Below are positions 42,748-52,343 of a stretch of 64,000 nucleotides of DNA, piece by piece. How positions within the stretch are numbered: the first letter of the stretch is position 1; each line of letters starts with the position of its first letter. The position numbers were made by a program, and so were the translations under genes. This DNA comes from CAZPUS01 sp964589825 (GTDB lineage: Bacteria > Fibrobacterota > Chitinivibrionia > Chitinivibrionales > WJKA01). A model generated the notes under the pieces. It saw only the letters and a program-made list of their open reading frames with translations, made no database searches and was not told the origin of the DNA. Location of the stretch: NCBI GenBank assembly GCA_964589825.1, contig CAZPUS010000006.1, positions 50,395 to 114,394 on the forward strand, given 5' to 3'.

Positions 42748-43052
42748 CGCTGAATGATTTGCTGCAGATACCGAGGTATTGTTTCGGGTTCGTCCAAAAA
42801 AATGTGAGAAATTGCATATATTACGGGTTGAATATATTTTTTCGTTTACTATATGCGTCCCGAATTGCTGATTGAATCGGGCGGTTGAACTGCTGAATGC
42901 TGATGAGAGCACTGTTTGTAGGGGTTTGAAATTCGTGTATGAACCGTGTGTCGTGGAGAAAACAGCGATGAAGCGTGTAGCAAATTGTGTAAACAATAGT
43001 GTGTACGTAAATTATAATTAGTGTATCTCATTTTTATCAGAGGAGTGTGGTT
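42748..43052. other. intergenic region beside the GH3 remnant
   Basis: No functional gene is seen. It may contain further scrambled GH3 sequence on the minus strand and provides the upstream region of the lipoprotein gene. AT content rises near 42990-43030, where a promoter is expected. Confidence 0.35.
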
Positions 43053-43859
43053 ATGCGCATGTCGCGAGCTCATGGCATCGCGGGATTTGGTGCGGGGATG
43101 CTTTTGGTGGCGCTGGTTGTATGCACCGGATGTGTTTTTAATGGCGACGATGGTGATAAAACCAAGGTCGTCCATTACAAATTAACGGGGAGTGTGACCG
43201 ATGAATGGGGCAATCCGGTCGCAGGAGCAACGATTCAGACTGCGGACGGGGGGTATAGTGCCACGAGTACTACTAATGGTACCTATGAACTTACCGGGAG
43301 TGATACAGTTAAAAAATCGGCAGATATTCTCGATACTCTGCAGGTATCTCATGACATGTACCAGTCCGGGCAGCAATCCGTGACACAATGTACCTCACAA
43401 GTCAATTTTGCGCTTTCGTACAATCCCGATTCACTGGTACTCAAGGGCAATGTAATACGTGTACTGAAACCAAGCGGCGACGAGACCTACAACAAAAACG
43501 ATACAATGCACGTTATCTGGATATTCAATTCCGATTCTACGGATGAAAACGTGATTTCTTTTCTGCAAGCGGGAGCCTTTCAGGCAACCGATTATACCGC
43601 GAGTTCATCTGAGTGGTTCAAGTGGCCCCGCGATACGCTCGATACCGCCAACCTTACCCCCGGCGAGTTAACCCCGCTGAATTCGGACAGCACACTTGTG
43701 ATGGGCCGTGCCGGCATTGCATTAAAGGATACCACTATCCTTTTTTCTAACCTAACGTTTAAGGACAGTATGCGGGTAAAAGTATGGGATCCCTACGGTG
43801 AAACGAATGCTGCAATAGAAGGAAGCTATTCCGATGGGTGGTTCAGCATAGAAGAATAA
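43053..43859 (+). CDS. lipoprotein with carboxypeptidase-regulatory-like domain
   Basis: A 268-residue lipoprotein whose signal ends VVCTGC. The first mature domain (KLTGSVTDEWGNPVAGATIQ and GGYSATSTTNGTYEL) is a carboxypeptidase-regulatory-like beta-sandwich. The second half, beginning IRVLKPSGDETYNKNDTMHV then IWIF, looks like an Ig-like domain of the Kre9/KNH type. Both occur in surface proteins with unknown ligands. GAGGAG precedes the ATG at 43053. A stem-loop follows the gene. Confidence 0.72.
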   Translation: MRMSRAHGIAGFGAGMLLVALVVCTGCVFNGDDGDKTKVVHYKLTGSVTDEWGNPVAGATIQTADGGYSATSTTNGTYELTGSDTVKKSADILDTLQVSHDMYQSGQQSVTQCTSQVNFALSYNPDSLVLKGNVIRVLKPSGDETYNKNDTMHVIWIFNSDSTDENVISFLQAGAFQATDYTASSSEWFKWPRDTLDTANLTPGELTPLNSDSTLVMGRAGIALKDTTILFSNLTFKDSMRVKVWDPYGETNAAIEGSYSDGWFSIEE

Positions 43860-43913
43860 AGGTAAGATCTCTTAACAGATGTGTCCACAAACCGGAAGAT
43901 ATCGCTGAGGAAA

Positions 43914-43942
43914 GATACACCGCACTTTTTGTGCGGTGTATC
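43914..43942 (+). terminator. strong stem-loop after the lipoprotein gene
   Basis: GATACACCGCAC-TTTTT-GTGCGGTGTATC is a 12-bp perfect stem with a T5 loop, 54 bp after the stop codon. Only CTATT follows, so the T-tract is weak. It probably ends the lipoprotein transcript and separates it from the glycosyltransferase gene. Confidence 0.55.
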
Positions 43943-44045
43943 CTATTGTATGCAGCAGGTGAAGGTTTTTCAGACTCACAGGGCAGATAGGATCCAGGCA
44001 GGCGGATGCGATTACTCGATCCTTTCACATAAGCGGAAGCAAGGA

Positions 44046-45056
44046 ATGAGAATTATCTCTCCCATGCCGACGGGCTGCGGTGCATATATCAGTCATTGCG
44101 CACTGCAGCGAAACATCCCCGGCTACCGGGTATGGCGATACCATCCACGCATGCGATTTTTACCGTTTCTTCTGCCGTATATGTTTTCTCGTGCCGCACG
44201 CCATGCCGATTGCATCCATACGACCCCCGATTTAGCCATGTTTTTGGCCCCCGGACATATTCCCCTGGTCACGACATTCAGAAATTATGTGCTCGATTCG
44301 TATATGAAAGAGTACAGCAGTGCGGGACAGCGCCTCTATTATGCAACGGCATTGCGGATGTTTACGCGCAGGGCTGTAGCACGTGCCGATGCGGTGACTG
44401 CGGTCAGTGGTGCAACAGCAAAACTGGTGCGAGAGGATCTTGGCTTTTGCGATGATGTGGAGATCATACCGAATGCCGTCGATGAACAAAAATTCTTTCC
44501 GTCTGAACCTGCTCGCAACCCACACAATGAAAAAACGGTGAGGGTTCTTTTCAGCGGAAACCGGACTTGCCGAAAAGGGGCTCACCTTCTGGATCCTATC
44601 GCGCAGCGGCTTGCACCTCGGATCGAATTACTCGTTACCGGAGGGCTTAGAAAAGAGAGATTAGAAGCAGGAACACGCGTAAGCGATCTTGGCTGTATCC
44701 CGGTGGATCAAATGCCTCAGCTTTACCGGGAGGTGGATATGCTTTTGTTGCCCACCGTGCGTGAAGGTTTGTGCAGGGCAGCGCTGGAAGCCATGGCCTG
44801 CGGGCTTGCGGTCGTTACTACTAACGTTTCATCGATGCCTGAGCTTATACATCATGAAAAGGGTGGTTTTTTATGTGATCCGGAGGATGTGGATCAATTT
44901 GTCGCAGCGATAGTTACACTCGCGGATAATCCGCAACTCAGGGCATCGATGGGGGCATATAATCGTAAACGGATCGTGACCGAGTTCGCTTTCAGCAAAA
45001 TGATCGATTCCTATACCGCACTCTTTGAACGGGTGATAAGGGCAAAGGCACCCTGA
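44046..45056 (+). CDS. family 4-type glycosyltransferase
   Basis: A 336-residue GT-B fold glycosyltransferase. The acceptor domain begins MRIISPMPTGCGAYI, and the donor domain shows EIIPNAVDEQKFFP, VRVLFSGNRTCRKG and the conserved VREGLCRAALEAMACGLAVV (E-x7-E) with SSMPELI. The frame is open from 43881, but that stretch contains the upstream stem-loop; ATG 44046 with AAGGA fits the family start. It presumably adds sugar to a surface glycan; donor and acceptor are unknown. It ends 2 bp from the convergent next gene. Confidence 0.85.
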   Translation: MRIISPMPTGCGAYISHCALQRNIPGYRVWRYHPRMRFLPFLLPYMFSRAARHADCIHTTPDLAMFLAPGHIPLVTTFRNYVLDSYMKEYSSAGQRLYYATALRMFTRRAVARADAVTAVSGATAKLVREDLGFCDDVEIIPNAVDEQKFFPSEPARNPHNEKTVRVLFSGNRTCRKGAHLLDPIAQRLAPRIELLVTGGLRKERLEAGTRVSDLGCIPVDQMPQLYREVDMLLLPTVREGLCRAALEAMACGLAVVTTNVSSMPELIHHEKGGFLCDPEDVDQFVAAIVTLADNPQLRASMGAYNRKRIVTEFAFSKMIDSYTALFERVIRAKAP

Positions 45057-45058
45057 TG

Positions 45059-46726
45059 CTACTGAGGGCTGGGAAGAACGTGCAAATCCCTGATCCATAA
45101 TTTGCAGGAAGTGCGGGCATATGCATGTAGCTGTAATCGAAGTAGCATGTTGGCACTGACAGAGCCGGGAAGGCGAAGACGTACGTCCCGCCAGTCGGCA
45201 TATTGGTATTTGTGGTAGCGTGGATATCGGGTCCGGGTGTATGAATTTCGTATGAAATAGTGAGACTTGTCATTATCGGAATATGTTACTTTCCAGTACG
45301 ATTTCGCGTATCCCTTTATGCGAAAGCAAATAGTGAATCCGGCTGTTGAGTCGATTTGTGTACCGGGGAGCGTGATACTGCGTGTGCTTACACAGTGGTT
45401 GCGATTATGGCCCGGGGAATAGATGAGGACATCGCAGGAGCCGGAGGTATACAAGCCGTGTTCATCATGTACTACCACTGCAGAGGGATGGACGCACTTC
45501 CATGTGCCGGAGCAGACAGGTGCTTGGGTTTCGGTATCGACAATTCCGGCATAAAACCAATTGTTGACATCCGCGTGTGTATATGTGGAGCCGGTATGCG
45601 GGCGCAGCCCGATATCGATAATCAAGGGAAGATGGTCTGAATAGCCCTTTCCGCTGTGGCGCATACCTTCTGAGCTGTAGCGTCGTTGCCATGCATAGGG
45701 TTTTGCATCTTTTATTAGCCGTCCGTTCCAGGTATGTATGCTGAAGGATCCGGGAATGTAAAAAAGGCGTTCGCCTCGCATAAGATCAGGCGAGATAAGA
45801 AAGTGATCAAGCGTCTGAATACGGTTGCGATAGACATAACTGCACCGCTGGTGAGGCGATTTCCGGGGCCATGGTGAGTAAAAAGAGCCCGCACCTTTTT
45901 GTCTCGGCCACTTTTTTAAAGAGCGGGCGGTATGGTATTCCGGCAGTGAACCGGAATCCGACCGTATGATCGAAAGCGTGGTGCAAAGGGGAGTGTGTTC
46001 TGGGTAGCCGCTCTTTGTGTTTTTTCTCGATGTGGAAGCGAAAAGGATGCGTTCGGCTTCGTCGTAATTTGTGTTGAGATCGCCGGCTATGAGTAGGTAG
46101 CACTTTTTTTTTGATGCAGCATATAGTGAATCGATGTGGTCACGCACTGCACGTGCGGCACGTATACGATATTGCGGAGGATGGTATTTGGACGGCCAGT
46201 GGTTGCCCAGAAGATGCAGAGTGTCACCGAACAATTCGATATCTACGCACAGGACCTCACGTGTTGATTCGCTGGACCCGGGAAGAGAAATTGTGAGTGC
46301 ACGGCTATGCACTATTGGATAACGGCTCAGACATGCAGGATGGGTTGCGGTCAGTGCGTATGGCTTGATGCATGCATAGGGATACCTTTTTGAGCCACAG
46401 CGATGTAGGGCTGTACGAAGATGGTGCAATGTGCGAGAATTTTCTATCTCTCCCAGTACTACGATATCGGGAGAGGCCGAAGCAATTGCACGAGCGATAT
46501 TTGTTATTTTCCGGGTACATACCGACGCAGTCCAGTTGCAGCTGTCAGGTAGGTATTCCGGGTATTCATTTCCGTCCCGCACATGATCAAAACAGTTTTG
46601 TACATTATACCACATGATCGCCACGCTGCCGGGATGCGTCGACGGGACCGGGTCGGTATAATCCCTGCATAAAAGCAGCAGTAGTGAAATCGCAAAAGGG
46701 AAAAACAGTCTGTATGTTGATGCCAT
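45059..46726 (-). CDS. endonuclease/exonuclease/phosphatase-family lipoprotein
   Basis: A 555-residue protein with a lipoprotein-like signal (FPFAISLLLLLC). The EEP nuclease fold has MWYNVQNCFD, VVLGEIEN, GNHWPSKYH, LLIAGDLNTNYD, RIQTLDHFLIS and GYSDHLPL, giving the metal and catalytic residues E, D-x-N and S-D-H. The C-terminal about 180 residues are a beta-sandwich-like domain of unknown type. It probably hydrolyses phosphodiesters (DNA or other) outside the cytoplasm. It is convergent with the glycosyltransferase. Confidence 0.8.
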   Translation of the reverse strand: MASTYRLFFPFAISLLLLLCRDYTDPVPSTHPGSVAIMWYNVQNCFDHVRDGNEYPEYLPDSCNWTASVCTRKITNIARAIASASPDIVVLGEIENSRTLHHLRTALHRCGSKRYPYACIKPYALTATHPACLSRYPIVHSRALTISLPGSSESTREVLCVDIELFGDTLHLLGNHWPSKYHPPQYRIRAARAVRDHIDSLYAASKKKCYLLIAGDLNTNYDEAERILFASTSRKNTKSGYPEHTPLCTTLSIIRSDSGSLPEYHTARSLKKWPRQKGAGSFYSPWPRKSPHQRCSYVYRNRIQTLDHFLISPDLMRGERLFYIPGSFSIHTWNGRLIKDAKPYAWQRRYSSEGMRHSGKGYSDHLPLIIDIGLRPHTGSTYTHADVNNWFYAGIVDTETQAPVCSGTWKCVHPSAVVVHDEHGLYTSGSCDVLIYSPGHNRNHCVSTRSITLPGTQIDSTAGFTICFRIKGYAKSYWKVTYSDNDKSHYFIRNSYTRTRYPRYHKYQYADWRDVRLRLPGSVSANMLLRLQLHAYARTSCKLWIRDLHVLPSPQ

Positions 46727-46947
46727 ACCCGGCCATGCCCTGATACACCATTAAAAAGTATTGCTGTTATTCAATTTCATCCGGGGCAACGATTATTCCG
46801 AATAATCACCCGTTATCCATACGGCTCAATACTCGAAGGAGGATAGGTCCGTCGTTCACGCATTCACGAAAACGCCATAATCGGACAGATCTATCCGCTG
46901 CGTACCCCAGTACCCCAAAGCACTGCACAAAGGTGTTTATCCCTGCA
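46727..46947. other. intergenic region, 221 bp
   Basis: Separates the propeller gene from the EEP gene, both leftward. GATTATTCCGAATAATC at 46791-46807 is a short palindrome (GATTATTC/GAATAATC around a single C). It may be an operator or a weak terminator. No gene or repeat copy was found. Confidence 0.35.
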
Positions 46948-47895
46948 TCAATAGGGATAGGGATTCTGAAGAAATATCACGCCACGTCCCGAGGCAAAGT
47001 ACATGTTACCGCCCGGATCGATTTGCATCGCGTTAATCTGCGCCACGCTGAAGCCGATTTTTTCCGGATCGGTCACCCATTCTATGGTATTGTATTTGAT
47101 CAGCCCCTGAGTGCCGCCAAACCATATCCGGCCCTGGCTGTCCGTCAAAATGTCGTTGATTCCCTGCGTGATGTCCATGTAAACATTCCATGCACTGTCG
47201 TTGTACATGTTAATATCCGCTTCGCCTGCGGCGACCCAGAGCTGTTCGTGCACATCGTCATAGGCGAGTGCGTGGATGGTGTTGTAGCTTAGTCCGCTCT
47301 GTTCGGTATACATTTCCCAGTTGCCCTCGACAAGACAGAGGACGCCGTCATCGGTGGCGAACCATACACGCCCCTTTGTATCGTCATCGATGTCGTTTAT
47401 TTTGCGGGCTGCACGGTGTGCTTCGTTGGTATAACTAACGATATCGCCATTTTTAACCATATGAAGACCCATGTCGGTTCCTATCCATGTCCGTTTTTTC
47501 CTGTCAACATGCAGTACCGTAATATGACTTTCCGATAGAGTCTCATTGTGTGCATACTGAGAAAAGGCAGAGCCGGTAAAGGTAATGATTCCCTTGCTTT
47601 GCGTTCCAAACAGGATTTTGCCGCTGCTGTCGGTTGCCATGCAGGTTATTTGCGATACCGGTACCCCTGCAACGTCGTCAATTTCCTGCTTGATTTCATC
47701 CCGGTTTATATTTACAAGACGCAGGTTGCCCGATGTGGAATACCACAGATCCGTATTATTAACGGTAATGGCAGTCACCGGCACAGTGCTGGGATACCGT
47801 TTCCATTTAAGGTCCTGTTGTTCGGTTTGTGCGTAGAGTATGAAACCGCAGGATAGTATCAGCAGCATACAGAAGTGTCGTGGACATATGTGCAT
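46948..47895 (-). CDS. exported two-component-regulator-propeller-like protein
   Basis: A 315-residue exported protein with a signal peptide (CMLLILSCGFILYAQ). It is made of repeated beta-propeller blades of the 'D..G.iWfGt..Gl' kind: GKILFGTQSKGIITF, RTWIGTDMGLHMV, GRVWFATDDGVLCL, GRIWFGGTQGLIKY and GNMYFASGRGVIFL. Such blades form the periplasmic sensor of hybrid two-component systems, but here there is no membrane helix or kinase, so it is a free propeller. AAAGGAG precedes the start at 47895. Confidence 0.75.
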   Translation of the reverse strand: MHICPRHFCMLLILSCGFILYAQTEQQDLKWKRYPSTVPVTAITVNNTDLWYSTSGNLRLVNINRDEIKQEIDDVAGVPVSQITCMATDSSGKILFGTQSKGIITFTGSAFSQYAHNETLSESHITVLHVDRKKRTWIGTDMGLHMVKNGDIVSYTNEAHRAARKINDIDDDTKGRVWFATDDGVLCLVEGNWEMYTEQSGLSYNTIHALAYDDVHEQLWVAAGEADINMYNDSAWNVYMDITQGINDILTDSQGRIWFGGTQGLIKYNTIEWVTDPEKIGFSVAQINAMQIDPGGNMYFASGRGVIFLQNPYPY

Positions 47896-48083
47896 TGCAT
47901 TCTCCTTTGTTAAGATGAAGCGAAAAATGACTGAAACCTTTTTATACTGCATGGTATGTGGTATGCAGTCTGTTTTATTCTATAATGAAAATATATTATT
48001 CAAACCGTGTGAAATACAAACAAAAACCCGAATGGCATTCCCCAAACAGCGAGGTCACAAAAAATTCTCCGGTTGAGAAGCCT

Positions 48084-48590
48084 TTACATTTTCCGACTGT
48101 CATAGGCCCAGTGCAGCAGCGTCTGGCGCTGTTTTCTGCGGCAGGTCATATCCCCTGCAGCGCAATGCTTTTTCAGTTGTCCCACATGGCGGGTAATTTG
48201 TTTCCATCTTTTTATCTGCCTCGCATCGTCCTCTATCCTTCTGCCCATGTAATATCGACAGTACCATTGGAACCATCCGCGGGGATCTTCGTGGTAGATC
48301 CAGCCTTTTTCCCTCCAGTAGCTGAGAGGTTTTGAGGCATTGACACCGAAATAATTGAGATCGGCGTCGTGTCGCTCATGGCACAGTTTCTCATTGGTAA
48401 ACCACTCGCCTGGAAATTCCTCCCTGCAGTCGGTCATATATTTCCCGCCGAATACTCCCAGCCGCAGCATTTGTTTCGGCGTGAGCTGGGGTTTGAAATC
48501 CGGGTGGAAATCTTTTCCGGCAGGAGCGACAAGATAATAGGTATAGCCGCGCTGCATCAGGTCATTAACGACGATTTTTCGGGTTTTCAT
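48084..48590 (-). CDS. conserved hypothetical protein
   Basis: A 168-residue cytoplasmic-looking protein rich in Trp, Tyr, His and Arg. I recall related proteins in diverse bacteria with the segment LTPKQMLRLGVFGGKYMTDC, but know no assigned function. GWIYHEDPRGWFQWYCRYYM is also notable. It starts 10 bp after the stop of the helicase gene and may be cotranscribed with it. The ATG at 48590 is preferred over a GTG at 48599. Confidence 0.65.
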   Translation of the reverse strand: MKTRKIVVNDLMQRGYTYYLVAPAGKDFHPDFKPQLTPKQMLRLGVFGGKYMTDCREEFPGEWFTNEKLCHERHDADLNYFGVNASKPLSYWREKGWIYHEDPRGWFQWYCRYYMGRRIEDDARQIKRWKQITRHVGQLKKHCAAGDMTCRRKQRQTLLHWAYDSRKM

Positions 48591-48599
48591 ACGTACCAC

Positions 48600-50108
48600 T
48601 CAGATATAGCGTAAAAACCGGGAGCGTGCATACGAACGTGTTCGCATGCCTCTTTTTTTTCTCAATGCACTGCAGCAATAAAGCTGAAATTGTGCACGGG
48701 TTACACCGACATAAAAAAGACGTTTCTCTTCGTCTTCCCGGGCAGCATCCGCTGCTGCGGTCGAATCTTCATCTCTTTTATACGAAAATAGATTATGCAT
48801 GAGCCGGTATAGCTTGGTACGGGGACTGCGTTGCGCAATAAGCGGAAAAATGCCGTCCTCCAGATCGCAGAGAAAAACGACCGGAAATTCCATTCCTTTG
48901 CTGGCATGGACGGTCATGCAGTGCAGTGTTGCATACATGCGTTCGCTTGTATGCTGCAGCCAGCGGTACATATACCGCACCGATTCATTGGTTCTGAAAA
49001 GAATCGCGATCGCATCGAACGCTATCCTGTTGCGGCGACATATGTTACCTGCTGACGCGATGATCCATTCCATCATTTGTTCGCGGCTGTTAAAGCTGCG
49101 GCATCGGACAACTGCGGGTAGTGTCATACGTTCGGAATCGGTGTGTGCGGGTGGTCGCAGAATAGTCCGGTAATCGGCGGGTTTGTCCGCAAAAATGCGA
49201 TTCGCACGTGCAAGAATGCGGCGGTGGCTTCGATAGTTGGTTTGTAGTTTGTACGTTACCGGGTCGGGAAAGAGGCGGGAAAAGCGCTGCATCTGGTCAT
49301 TACCTGCACCACGGAAGCCGTAAATTGCCTGATCGTCGTCACCAACAACGAAGAGGCTGCTGTGCGCTCCCCGCATTTTTTTCAGCAGCGCAATTTGCAT
49401 CGGGTTTACATCCTGATATTCGTCAACGAGTATTGCGCGGAATTTGCCGGTGTAATGCGTTTTGCATTCCCGATGTTCACAAAGCAGCAGCATCGCTTTT
49501 TCGATTACATCGGTAAAGTCCCAGACATTGTGTTGTCGCTTCCAGGTGTCGTATGCGTCAATTATTTCCTTTATCATTTCTGCGTGCTGGCGATAGCGCT
49601 GACTGAAGCCGCGGGGATTCGAACGCGCGCATGCCACCATCGAATCTATGGTGGCTACATCCGCCTGAAGATCTTTGCGTTGTGCAGCAGTCGTGCATGC
49701 CGCCAGCGCGTGCAGCGTGTCTTTTTTTTGCAGAAAACGGGGAGAACCGGTATACCCGAGACGTTGGTAGTTGCGACAGGAGCCTGTTCTGTCATGAAGA
49801 ATACGATAGCACAAGCCATGAAACGTTGCGATATGTAATGCTCGTGCATTTGTGGCGGGGATCATGCTGCCAAGGCGCTGGCGCATCTGAGCTGCCGCAT
49901 TTCTGGTAAAGGTTATGGCCAGAAGCGAGGAGGGATTGCAGAAATGGCGAAGTGAATGGAGCACACGCATGGTGAGGACCCGGGTCTTTCCGCATCCGGC
50001 GCCCGAAAGTACGAGAATGCTTCGGTTAAATGGCGCAGTTACCGCAGCGTGCTGCTCGGGATCGAGTCCCAGAAGATAGGAATCCCGACTGTATGCGTGT
50101 TGATTCAT
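48600..50108 (-). CDS. UvrD/Rep-family DNA helicase lacking an evident 2B domain
   Basis: A 502-residue superfamily 1A helicase, short for the family (650-720 is usual). Motifs: LDPEQ (Q motif), LSGAGCGKT (I), AITFTRNAAAQM (Ia), LVDEYQDVN (II), VVGDDDQAIYGFRGA (III), TNYRSHRRI (IV), TVHASKGMEF (V) and RLFYVGVTRA (VI). Only about 20 residues separate LFRTNESVR (370-378) from TVHASKG (399-405), where Rep, PcrA and UvrD carry the regulatory 2B subdomain. A 1B region is present. It likely unwinds DNA in repair or replication restart. Confidence 0.85.
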   Translation of the reverse strand: MNQHAYSRDSYLLGLDPEQHAAVTAPFNRSILVLSGAGCGKTRVLTMRVLHSLRHFCNPSSLLAITFTRNAAAQMRQRLGSMIPATNARALHIATFHGLCYRILHDRTGSCRNYQRLGYTGSPRFLQKKDTLHALAACTTAAQRKDLQADVATIDSMVACARSNPRGFSQRYRQHAEMIKEIIDAYDTWKRQHNVWDFTDVIEKAMLLLCEHRECKTHYTGKFRAILVDEYQDVNPMQIALLKKMRGAHSSLFVVGDDDQAIYGFRGAGNDQMQRFSRLFPDPVTYKLQTNYRSHRRILARANRIFADKPADYRTILRPPAHTDSERMTLPAVVRCRSFNSREQMMEWIIASAGNICRRNRIAFDAIAILFRTNESVRYMYRWLQHTSERMYATLHCMTVHASKGMEFPVVFLCDLEDGIFPLIAQRSPRTKLYRLMHNLFSYKRDEDSTAAADAAREDEEKRLFYVGVTRAQFQLYCCSALRKKRGMRTRSYARSRFLRYI

Positions 50109-50132
50109 CCCCCCGCCTTTGCCCGGCCACAG

Positions 50133-50873
50133 CTATCGTCTCCGCACCCCTGATGCGGATGGATTTACCTGACTGTTGTCCGATCGACAATTCTGCCAGT
50201 CTTTATACTGAGGTTTTTTCTTCTTCAGCCAGGAATCGATTGACGCAGGGAGTGAGCAGAGCCGGTTGTCAAGAATTTCAAAATAGTCCAGTTCCATGGT
50301 GGTAATAGATTCCGGTAAGGACTGCAGGTTGTTGTTTTTCAGATAGAGCTCACGCAGAGAACTCAGCATCGTAATATTGGATGGAACCGTGGTGAGTTCA
50401 TTGCCCCGTAAATGCAAATACCACAGGTTTTTCATTTTTAAAAGCTGATCGGGGAATTCATCGAATTCATTATGACGCAGGTCGAGTTTTTCCAGGCGCG
50501 TCAAATTACCCATTGATGCGGGAAGTCGGGATAACTCGTTATAGGCCGCATCAAGAGAAGAAAGCGCGGTGAGGTTGCCTATCTCTGCGGGGAGGGCGGC
50601 AATTTCGTTGTTTGCGACAGAGAGTGTCTTCAGGGAATCGAACGCACCGATATGAGGGGTGCAATCGGAGATAAAGATTTCGGCGATATCCTTTGATGAA
50701 AGATCGAGTCCAACGATGCGGTCGTTTCTGATGGTCGCGACGCTGTCGATGGGTATACTTTTTCTGCCGTTGCTGTCCAGGAGCGCCCGCAGTGCGATAC
50801 TGTCCTTAATGGCAAGTCCGGCGTGCAGGGGCAGTGAACATAAAAAAACGGTAAGCAGTATACGTGTGTACAT
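50133..50873 (-). CDS. exported leucine-rich-repeat protein
   Basis: A 246-residue exported protein with a signal peptide (LLTVFLCSLPLHAGLA). About seven leucine-rich repeats follow with the 'LP..I..L..L..LdL..N.l' pattern: LKTLSVANNEIAALPAEIG, LSSLDAAYNELSRLPASMG, LEKLDLRHNEFDEFPDQLL and LRELYLKNNNLQSLPESI. This is a ligand-binding scaffold; the ligand is unknown. AAGGAG precedes the ATG at 50873. It is divergent from dapF. Confidence 0.8.
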   Translation of the reverse strand: MYTRILLTVFLCSLPLHAGLAIKDSIALRALLDSNGRKSIPIDSVATIRNDRIVGLDLSSKDIAEIFISDCTPHIGAFDSLKTLSVANNEIAALPAEIGNLTALSSLDAAYNELSRLPASMGNLTRLEKLDLRHNEFDEFPDQLLKMKNLWYLHLRGNELTTVPSNITMLSSLRELYLKNNNLQSLPESITTMELDYFEILDNRLCSLPASIDSWLKKKKPQYKDWQNCRSDNSQVNPSASGVRRR

Positions 50874-51451
50874 GAGGCATCTCCTTTTTAGTGAGTTGCG
50901 AATATAGCGTGATTCGAGCCTATTGTTTCGGCACATATGCCACATGGTTTTGCCGGTTGTGGGCAGAATGATACTGCGGTGAGCGGTGCGGCGATGTGCT
51001 CTTTTGCCGGTTTTTATTACCAGTGCAGCAATTCGGTTGAGGCTCTTGCAGCGTTGGTGTCCAGGCGATTACCGCAATTAGAAGAGAGTCTGTCGTAAAA
51101 CCAAGATGCCGTAAGGCCGCCAGCCGTGTAAACCGGACATGCTGCTTTGGCGTTCCAATGAATATAAATATACTTTAATCGCACTGTCCTAAATTGGGTG
51201 TCAGTATCCGTTTTTTGAATGGGGTTATCGATATTAGTATTTTATCTGGTTGTGTGGATATATAGTTGCATATGTAAAAGCGACCCGGATAGGTTTTATG
51301 ATATACCAGTGCACTATTTATTGCCACCGTAGAAAACGCCTGAGAGCACAGCTGCGTTCCGCTGACAAAACGGATCGGCACCGTGGGTGTATTGCGCATA
51401 TAAGGAAGGATTATTCGCATCTCGTTTGTGTACTGTAACCGGAGGGATATA
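50874..51451. other. 578-bp divergent region with a possible degraded repeat
   Basis: No gene is supported. Around 50945-51105 the order TTGCCGGTTGTGG, GATACTGCGGTGAGCGGTGC, GATGTGCTCTTTTGCC resembles the inverted repeat element as seen at 30217-30378, but strongly decayed. An isolated TCCTAAATTGGGTG at 51187 resembles an element end. The dapF promoter should lie to the right. Confidence 0.35.
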
Positions 51452-52315
51452 ATGGATTTTACCAAAATGCAGGCTACCTCGAATGATTTTATCGTAATTG
51501 ACTCGGACGGGGATACATTGTTTGACAGGCTGTCGAGCAATGCGGCCTGGCTTTGTGACAGAAGAAAAGGAATCGGTGCCGATGGAATAATTACAGTGGA
51601 ACCCTGTGATAAAGAAGACGGTTCAAGATGCAAAGAGGCCGACTTTCGCATGAGAATTATAAATGCCGACGGCTCGGAAGCGGAAATGTGCGGAAACGGG
51701 TTGCGTTGTGCCGTGCTTTTTTTCAAAAAGAGTAGAGAGTCGACGTCGGATTCATTTTCGATTATTACGGGTGCAGGCCTTCTCCATGCCAAGGTCAGCA
51801 GCGGCAATTATGTGTCACTTACAATGGGGCCTCCGCAGCTGGATCCTGCTGCCATACCGGTGCGCATTGACGGGAACCGTGCGCTTGATGTAGCACTCGA
51901 TCTGGCGGATACCCGTGTATCACTCACTGCGGTTTCCATGGGTAATCCGCATGCGGTGTTGTTTTATCCTCAACTGGATGATGAGCTTATAGAATCGGTC
52001 GGACCGGCGTTGGAGTCTCATCCATTGTTTCCGAACAAAACGAATGTAGAGTTCGTTACCGTGAATTCGCAGTGCGATATCGACATGAGGGTATATGAAC
52101 GGGGAGTGGGAGAGACAATGGCGTGTGGAACCGGCGCATGTGCGGCTGTAGTTGCGGGAATTCTGCGCGACTCACTGGCACACGAAGTGACTGTGCATTT
52201 GCGCGGAGGAGATTTGTCTATCGGGTGGAGCGGAAACAGTGCGGAGCCGGTATTACTTTCAGGCCCTGCCTGCGCTGTTTTCGATGGGACCATAGAACTG
52301 CCTGAGCCGCAGTAA
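51452..52315 (+). CDS. dapF: diaminopimelate epimerase
   Basis: Converts LL- to meso-diaminopimelate for lysine and peptidoglycan synthesis, 287 residues. The two catalytic cysteines are present: C80 in EMCGNGLRC and C225 in ETMACGTGAC. The N-terminal FTKMQATSNDFIVID and the GNPHAVLF segment are also standard. GGAGGG precedes the ATG at 51452. A meso-DAP peptidoglycan is implied. Confidence 0.94.
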   Translation: MDFTKMQATSNDFIVIDSDGDTLFDRLSSNAAWLCDRRKGIGADGIITVEPCDKEDGSRCKEADFRMRIINADGSEAEMCGNGLRCAVLFFKKSRESTSDSFSIITGAGLLHAKVSSGNYVSLTMGPPQLDPAAIPVRIDGNRALDVALDLADTRVSLTAVSMGNPHAVLFYPQLDDELIESVGPALESHPLFPNKTNVEFVTVNSQCDIDMRVYERGVGETMACGTGACAAVVAGILRDSLAHEVTVHLRGGDLSIGWSGNSAEPVLLSGPACAVFDGTIELPEPQ

Positions 52316-52343
52316 TCACGCATTTATTTAAGGGAGCGTAGTT

